From JBAXXL01 sp038206725 (lineage in GTDB: Bacteria > Bacteroidota > Ignavibacteria > Kapaibacteriales > UBA2268), in contig JBBRAO010000006.1 in NCBI GenBank assembly GCA_038206725.1, positions 1-64,000 of the forward strand: DNA of 64,000 nt. The letters are read 5' to 3'. The notes under the pieces are model-generated. The model saw only the letters and a program-made list of their open reading frames with translations, was not told where the DNA came from and did not search any database. This document shows, in pieces, positions 24,245 through 32,014 of the stretch (its first letter is position 1; every line of letters begins with the position of its first letter). The position numbers and the translations under genes were made by a program.

Positions 24245-24760
24245 ATGAGTATAGCAAACGTTAGAAAAGAACTACAAAAGCACGACAAAGACGGATTGAT
24301 TGAATTACTGGAATTTATGTATAAAAAGGATAAATCGGTAAAGGAATATTTAGAATTTTATATTAACCCGAACGAGGAGCAACTCCTAGAAAAATTCCGA
24401 GACAAAATAAACGTAGCGTTTTTTGGACGGCGGTCGGGTAAAATAAAATATTCTGTGGCAAAAAAAGCGATTGCGGAATTTAAAAAATATGACCCGTCAA
24501 AAGAGTTAATTGCTGACTTAATGCTATATTATGTAGAGACAGGGATTGAATTTGATCGAATATATGATGGTATCAGTCAGCCTTTCTATAATAACGGTCC
24601 AATAATGTTTCAACAAGCTTTAATATTGATGAAAAACCAGGAAAATTTAGAATTATACGCCGATAGAGCAAAGAATATCACTGATAAATCAAGAACTCTC
24701 GGCTCGGAGTTTCATAACTATATACTTGATATTTATAGGGGAATGTATGGAAAGGAATAG
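24245..24760 (+). CDS. DUF6155-like protein of unknown function
   Basis: A 171-residue soluble, helical, charged protein beginning MSIANVRKELQKHDKDGLIELL. The K..L.KLDK..LIELL..LY..NK.VKEYL.F..NP.E pattern resembles the uncharacterised DUF6155 family; I am moderately sure. It has no signal peptide or enzyme motif. The last 83 bases overlap the 3' end of the convergent M56 peptidase gene (24678-24760), so the two mRNAs would be complementary there. Confidence 0.72.
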   Translation: MSIANVRKELQKHDKDGLIELLEFMYKKDKSVKEYLEFYINPNEEQLLEKFRDKINVAFFGRRSGKIKYSVAKKAIAEFKKYDPSKELIADLMLYYVETGIEFDRIYDGISQPFYNNGPIMFQQALILMKNQENLELYADRAKNITDKSRTLGSEFHNYILDIYRGMYGKE

Positions 24761-25775
24761 GGGAGGTCTTTGCGAAGCGGTTCCAACCCATATCAACCTG
24801 TGCAGGTTTATCAAATCCGATTACCCACGCTTCTCTTGGATTACTGTAAAAGCCAACATTCTTATTTTCTTTGCAAGAAAAAACTAATAAACTAAGAGCA
24901 AGCGGTAAAATTAGTAATAAGTACTTCCATAGTGTTTTTTTCGTTGATTTTGCTTTAGTTATCATTTTTAGTCTCCTAAAAATAGTTGTTAAATTAAAAT
25001 TATTCGTCAAATCAAACATTTTGGCGCCAATAGTTTGATTCATCAGAATTTCTATGTAATTATCTTTATTTTGTTCTATTTCAATTGCTTTTGAATCGGC
25101 TATATATTCGTGAACTGTTTTCAGCTCTTTTTCAAATAGATGTATTATCGGGTTGAACCAGAGAAATGATTTTGCCAAAGCCAGAAAAATCGAATCCAAG
25201 CTATGGTGTTGTTGAATATGGATTTTCTCGTGTGCGAGTATCGAACCCGCAGTACCGCTTTCCAAAGCACCCGCCGAAATGAAAATGGATTTGAAAAATG
25301 AAAATGAACCAATGGTTTCAGGAACAATGTAGAATTTTGTGCCATTGATAAATTGCGTTTCAGACCGCACTTTCAAGCGAGTGATAAACAATACTGTGCG
25401 GATTAAACTAATTAATCCCCATAAAATACCGGCGAGATTGATTAGTATAATAGCGTATAGCAAGATTTGATTTACATCGAGTGATTTCACTTCCGCCGTC
25501 GCTTTAGCGGGAATGCTTGTCGTTGCAACTTCGATTGGTTGCGAAACAATTTCCGATGATTGACCTATTGTAATAATTTCCGGTTTTTGGGGAACAATCG
25601 GAAGCGAGGTCCCGATTTTCAAAAGTGGGATAGCAAACGAAATGCTTATCAGAAAAAATATTAAAAACCTGTTGAAATTGAAGAACGTTTCGTTCTTTAA
25701 GAAAATCTTATAAAATCCGTAAAAAATTATTATACAGAGCGAAACGATTAGCTGATATTTAAGAAGTTCAATCAT
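24678..25775 (-). CDS. M56 family (BlaR1/MecR1-like) membrane metallopeptidase
   Basis: A 365-residue protein with N-terminal membrane helices (about residues 5-60 and 105-130), then the M56 peptidase domain with zinc motif HEKIH (in SILAHEKIHIQQHH), followed by the conserved LWFNPIIHLFEKELKTVHEYIAD, and a further helix near residue 290 ending in FSCKEN. BlaR1-type proteins sense a signal and cut the paired BlaI repressor. The blaI-like gene overlaps its start by 8 bp. The region after the last helix is short (about 65 residues), lacking the penicillin-binding or TonB-type domains seen in longer relatives, and it overlaps the DUF6155-like gene antisense. Confidence 0.88.
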   Translation of the reverse strand: MIELLKYQLIVSLCIIIFYGFYKIFLKNETFFNFNRFLIFFLISISFAIPLLKIGTSLPIVPQKPEIITIGQSSEIVSQPIEVATTSIPAKATAEVKSLDVNQILLYAIILINLAGILWGLISLIRTVLFITRLKVRSETQFINGTKFYIVPETIGSFSFFKSIFISAGALESGTAGSILAHEKIHIQQHHSLDSIFLALAKSFLWFNPIIHLFEKELKTVHEYIADSKAIEIEQNKDNYIEILMNQTIGAKMFDLTNNFNLTTIFRRLKMITKAKSTKKTLWKYLLLILPLALSLLVFSCKENKNVGFYSNPREAWVIGFDKPAQVDMGWNRFAKTSPIPFHTFPYKYQVYSYETPSREFLIYQ

Positions 25776-26148
25776 CGGAGGATTCCTTATCTTTGTTTGC
25801 TATCAATATTTTTTTTATTTCTTCCAATTCGCTTGGGGAGATTTTCTTTTTCTGCCCAAAAAATGAAACCAACTTGGTAAATGAATTACCAAAGTAATCT
25901 TTCACAAAGTAATTCATAAATTCGGATGCGTATTCATCTTTCGAAACCAATGGGGTGTATTTATGGATATTGCCAAAATTTTCGTGTGCTACGAAGCCCT
26001 TCTTTTCCAAAATCCGGATTGTGGTGGATACTGTTGTATAAGCCGGTTTTGGGTCGGGGAAATATGTGATTATATCGCGAACGATTGCGGACTCTAATTT
26101 CCAGAGTATTTGCATTATTTGTTCTTCGGCTTTTGTCAGTTCTTTCAT
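25768..26148 (-). CDS. BlaI/MecI family transcriptional repressor
   Basis: Winged-helix repressor of 126 residues: MKELTKAEEQIMQILWKLES start, AYTTVSTTIRILEKKGFVAHE recognition region, then the dimerisation helices. The frame extends back to a TTG-type start region at 26175, but the ATG at 26148 gives the standard N-terminus. It overlaps the M56 gene by 8 bp, forming the classic sensor-repressor operon. Two matching dyads upstream (26211-26244) are its probable operators. Such pairs control beta-lactam or other envelope stress genes; no beta-lactamase lies nearby. Confidence 0.92.
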   Translation of the reverse strand: MKELTKAEEQIMQILWKLESAIVRDIITYFPDPKPAYTTVSTTIRILEKKGFVAHENFGNIHKYTPLVSKDEYASEFMNYFVKDYFGNSFTKLVSFFGQKKKISPSELEEIKKILIANKDKESSDD

Positions 26149-26210
26149 ATTACTTTTTTCATTTTTGTATAACATCTGAATGCAATATAATCAAAAAATA
26201 ATACAATGCA

Positions 26211-26244
26211 ACTAATTTTTTAGTAGGGTAACTAATATTTTAGT
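26211..26244. promoter_or_regulatory. Probable BlaI operators (two dyads)
   Basis: Two copies of a 14-bp dyad, ACTAATTTTTTAGT at 26211-26224 and ACTAATATTTTAGT at 26231-26244, lie 20 bp apart (two helical turns) upstream of the blaI-like gene. Each is ACTAA/TTAGT symmetric, resembling known BlaI/MecI sites built around TACTA/TAGTA. Autoregulation is the likely role. Confidence 0.7.
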
Positions 26245-26310
26245 ATTTCTTCAAAATAAATTTATCTTTCGGGAATCATATTATTGATAATTAACGATTT
26301 ACCCTTAACA

Positions 26311-26536
26311 ATTATTTATGTCATCCTTACGGGATTCCAAAGATTTATTTTACATTTTTCTACCGATATTTCATCCCTACGTGATTGAGGAGACTTTATT
26401 CCTATTGGCAATTGTTCCTTATTTAAAAACTCATCCGATGACTGGCAGTCATCGGTTGAGTAGGCTTTGTTTTCTTCTCACTTTCAATTTCAAAGATGGA
26501 TTCCCGGTCGTAGCCGAGAATGACACGGCGTCATTT
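26311..26536. repeat. Degenerate interspersed repeat C
   Basis: Intergenic text with TGTCATCCTTACGGGATTCC, TTTCATCCCTACGTGATTG, a GATGACTGGCAGTCATC hairpin, and GATGGATTCCCGG..GAGAATGACACGG near the end. It shares word types (ATTCCCG..GAATGAC, TTCATCCCT) with repeats A and B but is not a straightforward copy. Short open frames here are not convincing genes. Confidence 0.5.
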
Positions 26537-26693
26537 TCTACTTTTTTCTTCGTTCAGGGCAGCACCTAAACACTCTATAAGATAGCGACTTCTCAGGATG
26601 TTACCAAGCAGGAGCTCGGTAACAAGGTGAAATTCTTTTTTTTCATCTTCCTTTGCGTCTCTACCCCTTTGTGTGTAATTTCTTCTACTTATT

Positions 26694-26725
26694 AAAAAAA
26701 CTGCCGTACTTCGCAGTACGGCAGT
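26694..26725 (-). terminator. Intrinsic terminator of the acidic-tail gene
   Basis: A perfect 11-bp stem ACTGCCGTACT/AGTACGGCAGT, with loop GCGA on the minus strand (a GNRA tetraloop), is followed by a run of T residues on that strand. It lies about 85 bp beyond the stop at 26812. Confidence 0.9.
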
Positions 26726-26811
26726 CCAATTTCGCATTGACACTATTTATCGTCTAACGGCAATTAATTCAAATGTGCCGCTTATGCGTTGATTTATGTG
26801 CTACCTCAGAA

Positions 26812-27135
26812 TTAGAAGTCTTCGCCGTCGTCATCGTCTTCTTCTTCATCTTCATCGAAATCATCATCGTCATCATCATCTATGATTTCATCGTCAAAGT
26901 CTTCATCAAATTCATCACCAAATTCATCATCAAATTCATCTTCTTCATCTTCATCTTCATCAAAATCTTCGTCCATCATACTTTGATAGCCGACAGAGAA
27001 TTTATTTAGAATCAATGATAAAAGAATCATTCTTTTTAATACATCAATTTTGAATTTTCTGGCGTTTACAGCAAACTCGAAATTATTGTAATTTCCCATT
27101 CCAACTGCAAACGATGGTTGTATTGAGCTAATCAT
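26812..27135 (-). CDS. Small protein with long poly-Asp/Glu C-terminal tail
   Basis: A 107-residue protein. The first half (MISSIQPSFAVGMGNYNNFE, then a basic helical stretch ARKFKIDVLKRMILLSLILNK) is followed by about 55 residues that are nearly all Asp and Glu with spaced Phe (FDED..EFDDEFGDEF..). The frame extends to a TTG at 27144; ATG at 27135 with an AAAGGA Shine-Dalgarno is preferred. A strong dedicated terminator supports a real transcript. I do not recognise a family. Acidic tails of this kind occur in ribosome-, polymerase- or histone-like-binding proteins. The tail is encoded by a TCATC/TTCATC low-complexity tract prone to length change. Confidence 0.68.
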   Translation of the reverse strand: MISSIQPSFAVGMGNYNNFEFAVNARKFKIDVLKRMILLSLILNKFSVGYQSMMDEDFDEDEDEEDEFDDEFGDEFDEDFDDEIIDDDDDDDFDEDEEEDDDDGEDF

Positions 27136-27239
27136 ACAAAACAATCCTTTAAATATGTTCGTTTTAAAAAAACGAAACTAATAAATTTTTATAATATAAA
27201 AAAAGGTTTTTTTTAAAATACAGCGAAATTTATAAAAAA

Positions 27240-27267
27240 ACTCGCCCGAGAATTTTCCCGAGCGAGT
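27240..27267 (-). terminator. Intrinsic terminator of pepD
   Basis: On the minus strand ACTCGCTCGGGAA pairs with TTCTCGGGCGAGT (13 bp, two G-U pairs that form only on this strand) and is followed by seven T. It lies 63 bp past the pepD stop. Confidence 0.88.
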
Positions 27268-27330
27268 GTTGTTTGTTATTATGCAATATATTAGCCTATT
27301 TTTGGCTTTGCTGTCATTTGTCAAATATTT

Positions 27331-28797
27331 TTAATTTGTTGGTATATTTTTCAAAAGTTCGCCAACCAAATGGAAGCATTTTTCTGTCGATGGAATGTCA
27401 ACTCTTTCGTTAGCAGTATGAACTTCTTCCAAATTTGGACCGAAGGAAATCATATCCATACCCGGATATTTTTCACCGACCAATCCGCATTCCAATCCTG
27501 CGTGAATTGCTTCGATAACAGCGTCTTTACCATATATGCTTTTATAAACTGCTTTGCCAATGCTTAATATGTGAGAATCAGCGTTTGGAGGCCAAGATGG
27601 GTATCCGTCACCGATAGAAGCTGTAGCCCCGCCTAGTTCCAAAATAACTTTCACTTTATTGGAGATGTCGTTTTTCTCCGATTCAAGTGAACTGCGTTGG
27701 CTTGTAAGAACTTCGATAGTGTCCTCTGTGGTTTTTACTATAGCGCAGTTTACTGAAGTTTGTGGGAAGCCGGCGATGTCAGGAGAATAGTGATATACAC
27801 CGTGTGGTATTGCAAATAGAGATTTGATTAGACGTGTTTGGAATGCTTTTGTCATACAACGTTTAGGTGTTGGACAAGGTTCAGCCATAATCATCATATT
27901 TGGCTCTCTTTTGGTATATTCTGCTTTTGCTTCAGCATAGAATTTAGCGGCTAATTCATTAAACGCTGATTCGTTTTCAGGTTTAACGCCTATTACTGCA
28001 AATGCTTCGTGAGGTATTGCATTGTGTTTATCACCGCCATCAATAGATGTCAAGCAAATGTCAAATTTTTGCATTGCATCATAAATCAGGCGAGTCATCA
28101 ATTTAACGGCATTAGCTCTATCTTCGTGAATTTCGATTCCGGAGTGACCGCCTCTCAAACCTTTCACTGTCAATTTATAATTTTTGCAATCAGTTTTGCA
28201 ATTACATTCAGGTTTTGCTTCATATTTGAAAGTACCAATTGCATTAGCACCACCGGCACAACCTATTGTGAAATGACCCCATTCTTCGGAATCCAAGTTT
28301 ATCAAAACTTTGGCTCTTAATATATCAGGACTCAAACCTACAGCGCCTGTTAAACCTGTTTCTTCGTCCAATGTGCAAAGCAATTCTATATCTGGGTGCG
28401 GCATATCGGTTGATTCCATAACAGCCATACCCATTGCTACACCGATACCATTATCAGCGCCCAAAGTAGTGCCGCGGGCTTTCACCCAATTTCCGTCTAT
28501 GTAAGGTTGGATACCTTGTACATCGAAATCAAATTCCGTATCTGAATTTTTTACGCAAACCATATCGACGTGGCCTTGGATACATACCGGTAAACGGTTT
28601 TCCATACCAGGTGTAGCCGGTTTACGAACTACTAAATTTCCTACTTTGTCTTTTTCGTGTTGGAATCCATTGTCATCAGCCCATTTTTCTAAATAGGCTA
28701 TTATTTTTTCTTCTTTTTTGGATGGATGCGGAACGGAACATAATCCTTCAAAAATCCGCCATAAGTTCTTAGGTTCAATACCTGTTAATGCGGGCAT
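27331..28797 (-). CDS. pepD: Aminoacyl-histidine dipeptidase (peptidase M20C, PepD)
   Basis: Cytosolic zinc dipeptidase of 488 residues, the family's usual length. Visible motifs are QGHVDMVC (first metal His and catalytic Asp), TLGADNGIGVAMGMAV (bridging Asp), LLCTLDEETGLTGA (catalytic Glu-Glu pair) and GLRGGHSGIEIHEDRANA in the dimerisation or lid domain. HAGLECG carries a further metal or substrate His-Glu. A GGAG Shine-Dalgarno precedes the ATG. It cleaves Xaa-His and many other dipeptides, supporting peptide use. It appears to be transcribed alone, ended by the hairpin at 27240. Confidence 0.94.
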   Translation of the reverse strand: MPALTGIEPKNLWRIFEGLCSVPHPSKKEEKIIAYLEKWADDNGFQHEKDKVGNLVVRKPATPGMENRLPVCIQGHVDMVCVKNSDTEFDFDVQGIQPYIDGNWVKARGTTLGADNGIGVAMGMAVMESTDMPHPDIELLCTLDEETGLTGAVGLSPDILRAKVLINLDSEEWGHFTIGCAGGANAIGTFKYEAKPECNCKTDCKNYKLTVKGLRGGHSGIEIHEDRANAVKLMTRLIYDAMQKFDICLTSIDGGDKHNAIPHEAFAVIGVKPENESAFNELAAKFYAEAKAEYTKREPNMMIMAEPCPTPKRCMTKAFQTRLIKSLFAIPHGVYHYSPDIAGFPQTSVNCAIVKTTEDTIEVLTSQRSSLESEKNDISNKVKVILELGGATASIGDGYPSWPPNADSHILSIGKAVYKSIYGKDAVIEAIHAGLECGLVGEKYPGMDMISFGPNLEEVHTANERVDIPSTEKCFHLVGELLKNIPTN

Positions 28798-28918
28798 CGT
28801 ATCTCCGATTTATTATTTTTAAAAAATGTTTAAACATATTTACTAATATACGAAATTAATTATAAATTGTTGAAGATTCATTGAAAATAGATTGTCGGTA
28901 TTTTAATTTTCCAATCAA

Positions 28919-29482
28919 CTATTCAATTTCTATATTAAACCTATCCAACAAACCCAACACTCCCGGGTATGAAAAACGCGCCTTTTTAATCCTATTGCCC
29001 TCGGGATCAATGGAATAGTTGTACGAAGTTGTAAAATCGGCTTTTTCTAATATAGTACCGGCAAATACTGTCCTTCCCAAATCGCAGTTGTCAAATACGG
29101 CACTCGCTAAATCCGCTCCGCCGAAGTCCGCTTCTATGAGTACGCACTTTTTGAAATTGGTACCCCTTAGCCTGAGTTTATAAAACGATGTTAAATTCAT
29201 AAGACAGCCCTCGAAATCGAGCGACAGCAAAAAGCCGACAGCATCGCCAAAGAGCACACCCAACAGCTTACAATGCTTAAATTTCACACCTTTGAAAGCT
29301 GCGCCTTTTACCTTCGCCAAACTAAGGTTGCAATATTCGAATTTGCAATCTATAAAGATAACATCCGACAAATCGGATTTCGAAAAATCGCAATCGGTAA
29401 ATGTACAATTTTCGTATTCACCTTTCGGAAGCCTTTCGGCGGTATAATCTATTTTTTCGTATTGTTTGTTGTTTATGTTCAT
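28919..29482 (-). CDS. Pentapeptide-repeat protein
   Basis: A 187-residue cytoplasmic protein with consecutive A(D/N)LxX-type pentapeptides: CTFTDCDFSKSDLSDVIFID, LAKVKGAAFKGVKFKHCKLL, ANLIEADFGGADLASAVFDN and FAGTILEKADF. These fold as a right-handed quadrilateral beta helix. Some members (Qnr, MfpA) protect gyrase, but most have unknown roles. There is a small non-repeat break near residue 85. The C-terminal helix with SYPGVLGLLDRFNIEIE resembles Qnr-like dimerisation ends only loosely. Confidence 0.88.
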   Translation of the reverse strand: MNINNKQYEKIDYTAERLPKGEYENCTFTDCDFSKSDLSDVIFIDCKFEYCNLSLAKVKGAAFKGVKFKHCKLLGVLFGDAVGFLLSLDFEGCLMNLTSFYKLRLRGTNFKKCVLIEADFGGADLASAVFDNCDLGRTVFAGTILEKADFTTSYNYSIDPEGNRIKKARFSYPGVLGLLDRFNIEIE

Positions 29483-29532
29483 TTGTTCTTTGGTTTTTTT
29501 GATTTCTCGGCTTTAGGCAAAATAATTCTTCT

Positions 29533-31146
29533 CTATTTTGCCTCTCTATCCTTTAAATAGACCTTAAGAAGGCTGTGTCTTCTGCTATATACGAAATAGA
29601 TGATAACACCAAGCGCGAGCCAAAAGAACAAGCGCTCCCAATTGTGTCTGCCCAAAGACAGCATCATTGTAACATTGAATAATATACCCATAGGTGCGAT
29701 AAAATTAATCCACGGTGCGCGGAAAGGTCTTGGTCTATCGGGTTCTTTATGACGCATAATCCATACCGACGTACAAACAATAACAAATGCTAGTAATGTA
29801 CCGATGTTCACGAGTTCAGCTATCACATTAATCGGTGTGAACGCGGCGACTAATGACACGACCCCGCCCGTTAATAGATTGGCTTTGTAAGGCGTCTTGA
29901 ATTTTTTATGCAATTGCCCGAACGGATTCTGAGGTAATAACCCATCTTTCGACATTGCGTAGAAAACTCGCGATTGTCCCAAAAGCAGAACGATTAAGAC
30001 AGAAGTCAAACCGGCTACCGCGGCGATAGATATTATTAATACCGCATAAGTTAATCCGTGGTCGGCAAAAGCTCCTGCAATCGGTGCTTGAATGTTGATA
30101 TTTCTAAAATTCACCATACCCGTTAACACAAGCGAAACAAGAATGTATAATATGGTACAAACAATTAGGGATAGAATGATTCCAAACGGAACGTCTTTTT
30201 TCGGGTTTATCGCCTCGCCGGCGTGAGTGGAAACTGTGTCAAATCCGATATATGCAAAGAATATATAAGCCGCACCGGCAAAAATGCCCATAAAACCATA
30301 AGCGGCATGTGTACCCAATGGACCGCGTATAATCTCGGGTTCCGGTATGAATGGTGTCCAATTTGCAATGTTGATATAGTTTGCACCAACAACAATTATA
30401 AATAAAACAACAACTACCTTAATAATTACCATAAGAGTGTTTGTATTTGCGGCTTCTTTGATGCCCTTGATTAGGATCATTGTTACAAACCAAACAATCA
30501 AAAACGCCGGCAAGTTAAATGCGATTTGCACTCCGAATACCGTAGGCAAATGAATGTTTGAAAAATGCTTGAGCAATTCCACTTTTCCGGCGGCATTTGT
30601 CCCCGCCAGCGTGGAGGCCGCTGAGAAGGAGTCGTTCATCAGCCAGAAAGGGAGTTTGATATTAAAGAGATTCAACAGTTTCCCGAAATATCCCGACCAG
30701 CCGACAGATACTGCGGCGGCGGCCATTGCGTATTCCAGAATCAAATCCCAACCGATTATCCAAGCGAAAAATTCGCCGAGAGTGGCGTAAGAATAGGCGT
30801 AAGCCGAACCTTCAACCGGTAGAAAGGATGCAAATTCGGCATAGCACAAAGCCGCGAAGGTACAGCCGATTCCGGCTACTACAAAGGATAATGCTAATGC
30901 CGATCCGGCGTGCTCTTTCGCTCCGATACCCGTTATTACAAATATTCCCGCTCCGATAATGGCGCCAATACCAAGGGCGGATAAATCCCATTTTCCTAAG
31001 ATTTTTTTTAAACCGCTGTGCTCCATATCTGCCACAAAGGCTTCAACCGGTTTAACTCTAAATATTTCTTTTTTGTGTTTTATTATAAAAATAGAGACTA
31101 CAGCAAAAATGAAAATAGTTACGAAAACAATCAAATTTTCAATCAT
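29533..31146 (-). CDS. APC-family amino acid permease
   Basis: A 537-residue membrane transporter with about 12-14 helices. The start of the family domain reads LSALGIGAIIGAGIFVITG, the unwound substrate-binding segment of APC transporters, followed by CYAEFASFLPVEGSAYAYSY and WDLILEYAMAAAAVSVGWSGYF. This arrangement matches the cationic amino acid transporter (CAT) branch. FFAYIGFDTVSTHAGEAINP is also characteristic. A substrate such as Lys, Arg or another amino acid is possible. It stands alone between the pentapeptide gene and repeat B. Confidence 0.92.
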   Translation of the reverse strand: MIENLIVFVTIFIFAVVSIFIIKHKKEIFRVKPVEAFVADMEHSGLKKILGKWDLSALGIGAIIGAGIFVITGIGAKEHAGSALALSFVVAGIGCTFAALCYAEFASFLPVEGSAYAYSYATLGEFFAWIIGWDLILEYAMAAAAVSVGWSGYFGKLLNLFNIKLPFWLMNDSFSAASTLAGTNAAGKVELLKHFSNIHLPTVFGVQIAFNLPAFLIVWFVTMILIKGIKEAANTNTLMVIIKVVVVLFIIVVGANYINIANWTPFIPEPEIIRGPLGTHAAYGFMGIFAGAAYIFFAYIGFDTVSTHAGEAINPKKDVPFGIILSLIVCTILYILVSLVLTGMVNFRNINIQAPIAGAFADHGLTYAVLIISIAAVAGLTSVLIVLLLGQSRVFYAMSKDGLLPQNPFGQLHKKFKTPYKANLLTGGVVSLVAAFTPINVIAELVNIGTLLAFVIVCTSVWIMRHKEPDRPRPFRAPWINFIAPMGILFNVTMMLSLGRHNWERLFFWLALGVIIYFVYSRRHSLLKVYLKDREAK

Positions 31147-31197
31147 ATCAAGTCCTTTAAAAGTATTCTATAATTTTGCGAAAATAATAGCGGCAAA

Positions 31198-31216
31198 ATA
31201 AGAAATTTCTCACAAA
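31198..31216. repeat. Short palindromic word shared with 20767-20785
   Basis: ATAAGAAATTTCTCACAA here matches ATAAGAAATTTCTTACAA at 20767 with one change; the core AGAAATTTCT is palindromic. It lies upstream of the permease gene, so it may be a regulator site or part of a dispersed repeat. Confidence 0.45.
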
Positions 31217-31316
31217 TAGCGATAAGCAAGACGAGATTATTTTTCGAAAATGTGAATTATTTGTTAGAATTAAGAGATTGTGACCCCTTGTTTCAAAGCT
31301 CCTGATTTGGAATATT

Positions 31317-31508
31317 TCTTCAATCCAGAAAGGATGGAATAAGATAGCTGAACATTATCGAGCTTCTTTTCTATAAACATTTCATCCCTAGCGAGATGGT
31401 CTTCTTCGCGTTCAAAATTCAAAATTGTTTGAAGCTGGATTCCCGCTTCCGCGGGAATGACAAATAAAATCCTTCAAATCCCGGTTCAGACAGCTTCTTC
31501 GCATTTAT
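31317..31508. repeat. Interspersed repeat B (inverted copy of repeat A)
   Basis: The reverse complement aligns with 12694-12909, including the ATTCCCGCTTCCGCGGGAAT hairpin (31439-31458), the GCGAAGAAG words and the near-identical block around 31332-31390. It occupies the region between the permease promoter side and the smpB gene end, about 18.4 kb from copy A and in opposite orientation. Confidence 0.85.
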
Positions 31509-31529
31509 AATTTATAATTGACAATTGGT

Positions 31530-32012
31530 TTACTCTTTGATTCGGATTTCTCTGTTGTGTTCTTTTTTCTTTTCGGCTTCGCGTTTGTCGTGTTTCTTTT
31601 TAGCGCGCGCCAAACCAATTGTTATTTTGACTAAGTGTCCTGAAAAATAGACAGCTAGTGGAATGAGTGTGATTCCTTTTTCCATCACGGCATTTTTGAG
31701 TTTGATGGCTTCACGATGGTTAATCAGCAGTTTTCTATCGCGTTTTGGAGGATGATTTTCGCGGTTGCCGAAATCGTATTCGCTAATATGAAGGTTATAA
31801 ATCCAGAGTTCGTAATCGAACTTAGTTTTAAATCCTGCATAAGAATCCACCAAATTACAGCGTCCTGCTCTTAATGCCTTCACTTCGGTGCCTTGAAGAA
31901 CAATTCCCGCTTCCAATTTGGTTTCTATGGTGTAGTCGTGGTATGCTTTTTTATTGTTGGCTATCACTTTTACAATTCTTTCTCGTGCTTCTCTGGTTTC
32001 TTCGGGTTTCAT
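31530..32012 (-). CDS. smpB: SsrA-binding protein SmpB
   Basis: Partner of tmRNA in trans-translation, rescuing stalled ribosomes. The 160-residue protein has NKKAYHDYTIETKLEAGIVLQGTEVK, SLR-like ALRAGRCNLVDSYA, then RDRKLLINHREAIKL and a basic C-terminal tail (GLARAKKKHDKREAEKKKEH) as in the family. The frame extends to a TTG at 32030 inside the kinase gene; the ATG at 32012, 3 bp after that gene's stop, is the natural start. No ssrA RNA gene was found in the window. Confidence 0.95.
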   Translation of the reverse strand: MKPEETREARERIVKVIANNKKAYHDYTIETKLEAGIVLQGTEVKALRAGRCNLVDSYAGFKTKFDYELWIYNLHISEYDFGNRENHPPKRDRKLLINHREAIKLKNAVMEKGITLIPLAVYFSGHLVKITIGLARAKKKHDKREAEKKKEHNREIRIKE

Positions 32013-32014
32013 AA

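Noticed and set aside
26318..26743. Short open frames on both strands in the intergenic region before the acidic-tail gene
   Set aside because: They fall within repeat C and cross a terminator hairpin; no ribosome-binding site or protein-like composition.
26830..26975. TCATC/TTCATC tandem tract considered as a CRISPR or regulatory repeat
   Set aside because: Units are irregular and in frame with the acidic-tail coding sequence; there are no spacers.
26773..27009. Plus-strand frame rich in Ile/Phe/Val
   Set aside because: It is the antisense reading of the Asp/Glu-rich tail tract (GAT/GAA repeats become ATC/TTC), so it is a shadow.
31509..32012. A tmRNA (ssrA) gene next to smpB
   Set aside because: I looked for a tRNA-like end and tag reading frame around smpB and saw none; only repeat B and coding sequence are present.
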